Assembly (NCBI GenBank): GCA_020631735.1
Contig: CM036158.1
Coordinates: 82,347,914-82,411,913, forward strand
Source of the DNA: Saccharum officinarum
Taxonomy: Eukaryota > Streptophyta > Magnoliopsida > Poales > Poaceae
Direction of reading: 5' to 3'
Length of the DNA stretch: 64,000 nucleotides
Shown in pieces: positions 57,615 through 64,000 of this stretch; positions within the stretch are counted from its first letter, which is position 1; each line of letters begins with the position of its first letter. The notes beneath the pieces were generated by a model, which ran no database searches, was not told where the DNA came from, and saw nothing but the letters and a program-made list of their open reading frames with translations. A program made the translations under genes and the position numbers.

Positions 57615-58284
57615 AAAGGCTTGTGATAGAATCTGGTTGAGTTCTTTTTTGTTGTGTTAAAGTTCATTGGGGTCGCATTGCATACTAGGCTCTAGTGATC
57701 AAGTGCACAATTTGCTGATCATTTTACTGCTTTGTACACTTCTTCTTGAACTGTCGGATCATGTATTCAGATATCAAATTTTGCTGCTGGATTACTAATC
57801 TGTCTGGTTCTGCAAAATTGGAATACTGCATTGACCATCCATCTACCACTTTCATATCCCCTGATGATTGATTACGTGTGGATTATACATTGCGGTCGAT
57901 TGCAAAGTTGGATTTTGGTGGGGATTTTATCAGAATCAGGTGACCCGGAATGGTAGTAGGCTATTCTTTCCAATTCCATACGAGGGATGAGGTGGTGCCG
58001 TGGTGGATTATCTTCTTCTTTTTTTGTTTTATTATTATTATTATATGAAAATAGAATTAGTTGATACACCACCATCTTTATGGGACAGGCCAAAAATTGG
58101 TTTGGGGGCAAGGCCTTCATTGCTCAGAGCACATCGCCTCTGACGTTGCCATTAAGATGTACCAGTCGGTACATATTCAGAAACCATCCGTTCTTGTAAT
58201 TCAGAACATGCGCGGGAGCGCCCAACAGAAGAGAAGCCAATCGATCCTACTGCTCATATTGGCATCGATCAGATCAACCAACTT
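57615..58284. other. eIF3b 3' UTR and downstream spacer
   Basis: The first few hundred bases after the stop should be 3' UTR. No strong single polyadenylation signal could be chosen. No other gene is seen. Confidence 0.4.
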
Positions 58285-58285
58285 A

Positions 58286-58514
58286 GACCCCGTTTGGTTA
58301 CACCATGTTAAAGTTTAACTCTCATCACATCAATGTTTCTTTAAATGCATGGAGTACTAAATGTAGACTAATTACATGCATGTCGACATAGATTATGAGT
58401 AATTTACGAGACGAATCTATTAAGCCTAATTAGTTCAAAATTGGAAACTTTTTGTCAAATAAGACGAAAGTACTACAGTGTTTGTTAAACTTTAACACCC
58501 AAACCAAACAGGCC
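58286..58514. mobile_element. Tourist-like MITE, TSD TTA (229 bp)
   Basis: The ends GACCCCGTTTGG and CCAAACAGGCCG are imperfect inverted repeats, flanked by TTA on both sides (58283-58285 and 58515-58517). The interior has CGAGACGAATCTATTAAGCC, a block found in many grass MITEs of this type. Confidence 0.85.
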
Positions 58515-58599
58515 GTTATGTGTTTATGTTTTGCAGCCGTCGAGGACTGGTACGAGCTCAAACCAAAACCACTCTTGCTTTGCAAGATGTTTACTAGTA

Positions 58600-58855
58600 C
58601 TCCCTCCGTATCGGATTTAGAAGTCGTTTTGGACAAGGTTTGGGTCAAACATTGGAAATATAAATCATCAATAACTTTTAAGTTGAGTTTGCAAATGTAA
58701 AAATTATATGAATAGATTTGTCTTGAAAGATACTTTCATAAAAGTATACATATATCATTTTCTATAAATATTTTTTATAAAAACAAGAGGTCAAAATTGT
58801 GTTTTGGAGACCGTGTCGCTGTCCTAAACGACTTCTAAATCTGATACGGAGGGAG
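58600..58855. mobile_element. Stowaway (Tc1/mariner) MITE, TSD TA (256 bp)
   Basis: The left terminus CTCCCTCCGTATCGG and right terminus CTGATACGGAGGGAG form a ~29-bp inverted repeat (with GATTTAGAAGTCGTTT inside), flanked by TA on both sides (58598-58599 and 58856-58857). CTCCCTCCGT ends and TA duplication are diagnostic for Stowaway. Confidence 0.95.
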
Positions 58856-59106
58856 TACTCAGATGCAACAGTACAATAAGCTATGGATACGCCAAGACGT
58901 AAAATCGAAAGGTGTCACACATCGTCTCATTATGCACGATACCTAAATTTCCGTTTTATTTCAAAAGGAGCACGTAATGTACACCACAAATACTGAAACA
59001 ACCAAATGTACAAACAGCTCATGAAGGTGCAGCCTGTGTCTAAGCCTTGCCTCTTCTTCCGCCCACCTGATTTTCGCTTTTCCGTGTAGGGTGGGGCACA
59101 ATGTTC

Positions 59107-61320
59107 TTACTTCTCTTCGTATTCTACATCAATTACATCAGGTTCTGAGCTTCGTGAACTTCTAGTGCCACCAGATGAACTGTTATTTGGCTGCCATACA
59201 ATGTTTTGGCAGTTCATGCACCGAATCACTTGGTTGCGGTAGCCCACAAAACGCCTTTTGCATGCTGGACATGTTCCCTGCAAATGAATCCTGCTATCAG
59301 TAACTAGGAACAACTAGTATGTTCAAAGCATACTTGGCTTCTAGTTGACCACCACCAAAGGATATGAAGATTGAAGACTGAAGAGTAACCATGTTGCAAT
59401 TGCGTGAGTGTGATAATAGATGCTGGCGCAGAGATGATTACTTCAACTATCGAGAAGACTACAAAACACACCCAAACTAAGCGTGTGCTGTGACTATCAA
59501 CTATCAAGAAGACTACAAAACACACCCAAACTAAACGTGTGCTGTGACTATCAACATTATCAAACTATATGGACATCCGATGGCCAATAAAAGTAGCCAA
59601 ATTGGATTCAACTTGAACAGCTCTCTTTACATGCCAGGGAAGCGGGGATCCCAATTATTATATCAGTACGTTTGGAGGTATGACAAAACTCTCGCCCCAT
59701 TAGTTATCAGCAGAGACACAATAGGCTAACGAGAGTTTAAAGCATGCAAAGTGCAAACCAAAAATGCAAGATGATTCGAGAATTTCACTAACACTTCTTC
59801 AGTAAGTATGTAAAGCATGATCACACATACAGCCTTCTGCAATGAGAGCTGATGACTCCTTTGAAGTGAGTAAAGAAGTGCACAATAATAACAGATTAAA
59901 TTTAGATGTGCTCTTACCTCAATGGCAACCCTATTAGCCAAGGGCCCAAGGAGAAGAGGGACAGCAAATGGCAGCACAAACGTGCCAAAAATGAAAATTC
60001 TGAACAACCACCCTGACAGTGCAAGCCATAGGAAAAATATTGTCTGCATAAAAGAGATAGCTAAAAAACATCAGATATTGAAAAGGATCTCCTACTGTTT
60101 GCAGAAGAATCGTCAAGTGTTTATCTACCAAACACAATATTTTGTTCTCAAAACAAAGCTGAACTAGATATTCTGATTGTAGTATAAGCATATTTAGTTA
60201 AAGAAATATTCGACTATAAGCTGGAGGAACATGTGAGCTCGGAAGGGCTAACATCAATGTTACGGAAAATGTTTTACAATTTTTTTTTATCAAGAATACT
60301 ACTCTTTTATGATGTTTTTCCCTAACAAAGCACAAAATTATGAATTCAACATCAGGAGCCGATCAGTACCTATTCCCTTGTGTCACACTCAAACTCATAG
60401 AATCCTCGAGGTCTTATGATCACATTGCAATTTACCTAGGCATCTAAATATACAGAGAAATTTAGGGCTCCCAGAGATGGATAGCAGTAACCCTCAGTCA
60501 GATGATAAGTACTAGGGTGTAATTTCGTTGTCCACTTGTCATTGCTTGCAAATAAACCGTGCTAACAGTTATTCATTAGACTGCATGAAGCCTACCAATG
60601 AGACCACGGCGCAAAGCAATAGGAGTATGCATCCGCAGATGGGAAATATGAAATGAACTAGTTAGCTAGTAGTAGCACATCGCCAAAATGCCACAACATC
60701 CAAGCTATGATATCTACGTCCTACGATCAATTATAAGCACCCAATTTGAGCTACGTTAGCAAGCTAACCCGAGCGAATTTGAGCTATCAATCAACTTACA
60801 GTCAATGCTCTCCCGATGGGAGTTTCCATGAAGTCATTGATCTCCCTCCGATACTGTACATGAGAAATCAAATTAAGCATAGATTAGAGCGAGAACAAGT
60901 GCTAGACAGCTTGAAATGGCGAGGGAGCGTAGACCAAACCCTGGGCCAGTTGCGGGAGAAGTCGACGGAGAAGGAGCGCCACCGCCGCCCGATGCCGAGC
61001 TCGGCGTCGATCTCAACGGCGCGGGCGCGGCCGGCACGGGAGGCCTCCGCGAGCCTCCGCGAGATCGAGAACCTGCCGTCCAGCCGCTGCGCGGCCTGCC
61101 GTGCCTCGAAGGCGAGGCGCTCGGCCCCCGCGTTGGCGCTCCGCCACGCGCGCCGCACGAAGCCATCGAAGTCCGCGCCGCCGAACGCGCGCGGGGAGAC
61201 CACGGTCGCGGCTCGGCGCGGGATCCGCCGTCGAGCGAGGGGGCGGGCAGTAGGAGCGGCTGCCCCAGCGGCCAGTGGGGCTGGTGGTAGTGGTGGATTC
61301 CACCGCGCGAGCGTCGCCAT
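59107..61320 (-). CDS. Probable plastid membrane protein with C-terminal zinc ribbon, unknown function
   Basis: The exons on the minus strand are 61320-60940, 60853-60800, 60043-59918 and 59277-59107, all GT-AG and phase 0, giving 243 residues. The first ~45 residues are rich in A, P and R (LARRRIPRRAATVVSPRAFG), as in a chloroplast transit peptide. A helical arginine- and alanine-rich region follows (RLAFEARQAAQRLDGRFSIS). Exon 3 encodes a hydrophobic stretch that spans the membrane once or twice (IFFLWLALSGWLF; FGTFVLPFAVPLLLGP). The last exon has CPAC ... CMNC, a four-cysteine zinc-ribbon-like motif, and an acidic end DVIDVEYEEK. I recognise it as a conserved plant protein type but cannot name it. 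The reading frame is clean. The start is the first ATG of the long open exon. Confidence 0.85.
59444..59551. repeat. 54-bp tandem repeat in intron 3 of the zinc-ribbon gene
   Basis: Two units start CAACTATCGAGAAGACTAC and CAACTATCAAGAAGACTAC and differ at few positions. A third copy begins at 59552 but breaks off after a few bases. Confidence 0.9.
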
Positions 61321-61532
61321 GCCGGCGCGTGCGAGAGACTGCGAGGGGAAATCGAGAGATTTTCTTGCGGATGGGGTTGCTCGCTTCGTGGGCTGTGTGG
61401 GGCACTGGTTGGGCCTTTTCTGTTTGGGTTGAGCCTAGGCGAACCAATCTGGGCTTCGTTTTTTGGGCGCCTGGCGCGTCCCAAGTTTTCTCGCCAATCT
61501 ACCGAAACTGCCGAATTGAGCCGTTTCCTGTT

Positions 61533-62473
61533 GGAAAAAGTGCACCTCTCTCTCAATTTTTACGAAAATATGCTTTTACTCCCTGAATAGGTAAACCACC
61601 TTCCTGAACTTTTAAAACCGTTTGTTTTACCTCCTGACCGGTTATAAGCGGTTTTCAAAGGTGACTTTGTCTTTTTCTTTTTTATTTATTTCGATTAAAT
61701 CTAAAAAATCATAGTAAATCACAAAAAAAAATCAAAAAATAGAAAATCAAATTTTGTTGGACTCCACATGAGTAGATCTACACAGTGAACATATAAGATG
61801 GTACGCTTTAGTACAAATTTTTTGTTGTAGTTTTAGATTTATGCTTTTCTGTAATTAATTCATAGTTGCAGTTTCTATGGTCCAATTGTGGTGAATTTTT
61901 TATGGTGGGCTAACTATTGTATGCTTTAACTCTGGTAAAAAAATTATACTCATTGGATCATTTATAACTTAGTTATAGACTTATAAATACTTTTTAACAA
62001 GCATACACCGAAATAAATCTATAACTAACTTATACATGATCCAATGAGTATGAGATTTTTACTATAATTCGAGCATACAATAGTTAGCCCACCATAAAAA
62101 TTTTACTATAATTGAACCATAGAAACTGTAACTATGAATTAATTATATAAAAGCATAGATCTAAAGTTACAACAAAAAATTTACACTAAAGCATACCATA
62201 TTACATGTTCACTGTGTAGATCTACTCACGTGGAGTCCAACAAAATTAGATTTTACATTTTATAATTCTTCTGTGATTTGCTATGATTTTTCAAAGATTC
62301 AGCCGAAATAAATAAATAAGAAAAAGACAAAACCGTCCTTGAAAACCGCTTATAACCGGTCAGGGAGGTAAACCAAATGTTTTAAAAGTTCAGAGAGGTG
62401 GTTTACCCGGTCTTAGAGTTCGGGGAGGAAAAGTAGACTTTCACAAAAGTTAGAGGTAATGTGGATTTTTTCC
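61533..62473. mobile_element. MULE-like foldback element with 9-bp target duplication (941 bp)
   Basis: Two ~460-bp arms are reverse complements with almost no loop (centre near 61995-62000). The ends are GGAAAAAGTGCACC and GTGGATTTTTTCC. Flanks are TTTCCTGTT (61524-61532) and TTTACTGTT (62474-62482), a 9-bp duplication with one mismatch, as for Mutator-like elements. No transposase is present. It lies about 210 bp upstream of the start codon of the zinc-ribbon gene. Confidence 0.85.
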
Positions 62474-62689
62474 TTTACTGTTCTACTTTTTCCTTCTCCC
62501 TGGAATTCCAAAACAAAGGTCTAAAATCTTGCATGAAAAAAACGATCTCCATGGACCAACAACTAGTCCATATTAACTCCTATTTATGGATTAATGGACT
62601 AATCACTAGTACCTGAATTGGTTACCAACTTACCATGGTTTAGTTTGTCTGTTTGATCGTTAGGGCAATGTACTGAATAACATTTGTAG

Positions 62690-63385
62690 TGGGTGCTATT
62701 GCGGCCACAGTAGTGGCAGCAGTGCCTTATTGCTATCGCTATGATGTAGCGGCCTAAAAATACTAACTTAGAACTTAGCGGCCGCTATTTAGCGTGGCAG
62801 GCCGCTATAGCTAGTAAAATCGATTCTGAATCTCATCCTAAGTCTACTGTTGCCCACTTTTGTATCTCCATTCCATAACGAGTACCATTGGTTGCAGAAT
62901 TAATTAACAATGAGCCAATAAATAAAAGAAGAACATGTTTTTTTCTTAATAATGTAAGTTATGTTAGACCGAGACATCAACTATTCGAGTGCAACTAAAT
63001 ATTTAGTTAAACTTAAACATTTATTCTTCTATCAATTTTTATTTGTTTTCTAGTTGCTACAACCGATGTGAGAAAGTCAATACTCATGATATAGATACAT
63101 ATATTTATGTGTGATTATTAGATGTCGCTATTGTAACTTAGCGCCCACGATAGCGCCAGCTATCCGTGATCCTCTACATAGGCCCTGTTCATCTGGCTCA
63201 TAATCCGTCTTTTTCGGCTTGTTTTTTCAGCCGGAACAGTATTTTTCTCTCACAAAAAATCAGCCAACAGTGTTTTTCAGCCGGCTTATAATTCCAGCCG
63301 AACGGCCCCATAGACATTGATCCACCACAAACCCGCTATCTGCTATTTGTCACCTTGCGTTAGGAACTAAAAATTAGCTAAGGCG
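62690..63385 (+). repeat. Dispersed AGCGGC/GCTATAGC repeat, partner of 17940-18375
   Basis: Ends rich in TAGCGGCC, GCTATTTAGCG, GCTATAGC and TAGCGCC surround an AT-rich middle. The right part aligns in reverse complement with 17940-17990. A 128-bp MITE (63181-63308) is inserted in it. Confidence 0.6.
63181..63308. mobile_element. Short MITE (128 bp)
   Basis: The ends GGCCCTGTTC and GAACGGCC are inverted, with CATAG-like sequence on both sides. The interior TTTTTCTCTCACAAAAAATC matches the family seen at 34040 and 54025. The partner repeat at 17940-18375 lacks it. Confidence 0.7.
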
Positions 63386-63839
63386 ACCGTGGTCTAATTA
63401 GTCAACTACTAGTTGGTATAAAGCCGTGGATTCATCATGTTTAATCTTAATTTAATCTTAAGGACTCTGTGATGACAAAACGTTTATTTGTGGTCTTGGG
63501 TCAAGTGGCCTCTCTAGAAAAGCATCTGATGGCGGGAAAGTTGAGTCCACAGAAAACGTGACTCCCTAGGCACGCAGTTGCTTGGAAGCATGCTCATTTG
63601 ACTGTGAACAGAGCATACCCTGGCGTCATCTTTGGAATGAGGTTCCCAATTCAGTACGGTGGCAGGCAGCACAGCACAGCAGCAGAGTGAGCGGCCATCC
63701 GGCTGCCACTTGCTACAGAGCCAGACACAGAGGCCGCCGGGAGCAGAGGAGCGGTCGTGGCGAGCGGCGAGCCACAGGCGCCCATCGTTGAATTGAACAG
63801 AAAGGAGAGCGGGAGAAAGCGACTCGTCAGTCTCTGCTC
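63386..63839. other. Spacer before the right-edge gene candidate
   Basis: No coding feature is supported. The last part becomes purine-rich and GC-richer, as in plant 5' leaders. Confidence 0.35.
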
Positions 63840-64000
63840 ATGCCGCTGGGCGGACGAATCCAATTCGGGCCTGGCATGCTGTCGGCCTCCCTCCCTCGCC
63901 GCCGCCTATCATCTCCAGCGACCTCTCCAAGAAGCATCAGTATCAGCACCAGCAGCAGCTGTGGGTTCAGCACAAGAGGGGCGAGGAAGAAGCGCAGTTG
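63840..64000 (+). CDS. Possible 5' end of a gene running off the window
   Basis: An ATG at 63840 opens a frame to the edge of the window, with an N-terminus rich in S, R, P and T (LPRRRLSSPATSPRSISIST), as in organelle transit peptides. Another frame (LSKKHQYQHQQQLWVQHKRG) is also open and looks protein-like but has no start codon. The sequence ends before the choice can be made. Confidence 0.35.
   Translation, partial: MPLGGRIQFGPGMLSASLPRRRLSSPATSPRSISISTSSSCGFSTRGARKKRS

Noticed and set aside
1..64000. CRISPR arrays, rRNA genes or bacterial operons
   Set aside because: None seen. The window is plant nuclear DNA, and the tandem repeats found have no spacer-repeat structure.

Overview
ORGANISM. 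This is nuclear DNA of a flowering plant, almost certainly a grass and most likely a panicoid or Andropogoneae type (sorghum, sugarcane or Miscanthus relatives). The basis is a grass-restricted DUF1668 family, grass-type Helitron, CACTA, Tourist, Stowaway and MULE-like repeats, tRNA-derived SINEs, and intron-rich genes in an AT-rich repeat background. A run of exactly 100 N at 1491-1590 shows it is part of a scaffolded draft assembly. The species itself cannot be read from the window. LAYOUT. 1-1490 is a decayed Ty3/gypsy polyprotein fragment on the minus strand that ends at the gap. 3370-9575 is a dead L1-type LINE split by a 2,016-bp solo LTR with a perfect 5-bp target duplication. 10466-13103 (minus) is a six-exon PMT-family methyltransferase gene with one single-base frameshift; its 5' leader intron reaches back to about 14.5 kb. 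14.5-20 kb is repeats and MITEs. 20139-20534 is a small secreted-peptide gene, possibly RALF-like. 21694-30304 is a Helitron locus holding a direct tandem duplication of a 3.67-kb unit that carries captured fragments of dynamin-related protein 2 (DRP2) and of another gene. 32.6-33.7 kb and 39.1-40.0 kb hold two broken DUF1668 paralogues, with SINE-like, CACTA and MITE insertions between them. 41.6-44.1 kb looks like a Pack-MULE-like element with GC-rich cargo. 45.7-50.0 kb is an LTR-like block, followed by an inverted repeat and the 3' terminus of another Helitron. 53298-57614 is an intact eIF3b gene of 11 exons. 59107-61320 (minus) is a four-exon gene for a probable plastid membrane protein with a zinc ribbon. 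61533-62473 is a long foldback with a 9-bp target duplication. A possible partial gene runs off the right edge at 63840-64000. HOW THE GENES RELATE. Only three loci look like working host genes: eIF3b (translation initiation), the zinc-ribbon membrane protein, and, if the frameshift is a sequencing error, the PMT gene. They are independently transcribed and share no pathway that I can see. Everything else is transposons, captured gene fragments and decayed paralogues. The most interesting structure is the Helitron locus at 21.7-30.3 kb, whose internal duplication junction coincides with the Helitron 5' terminus.
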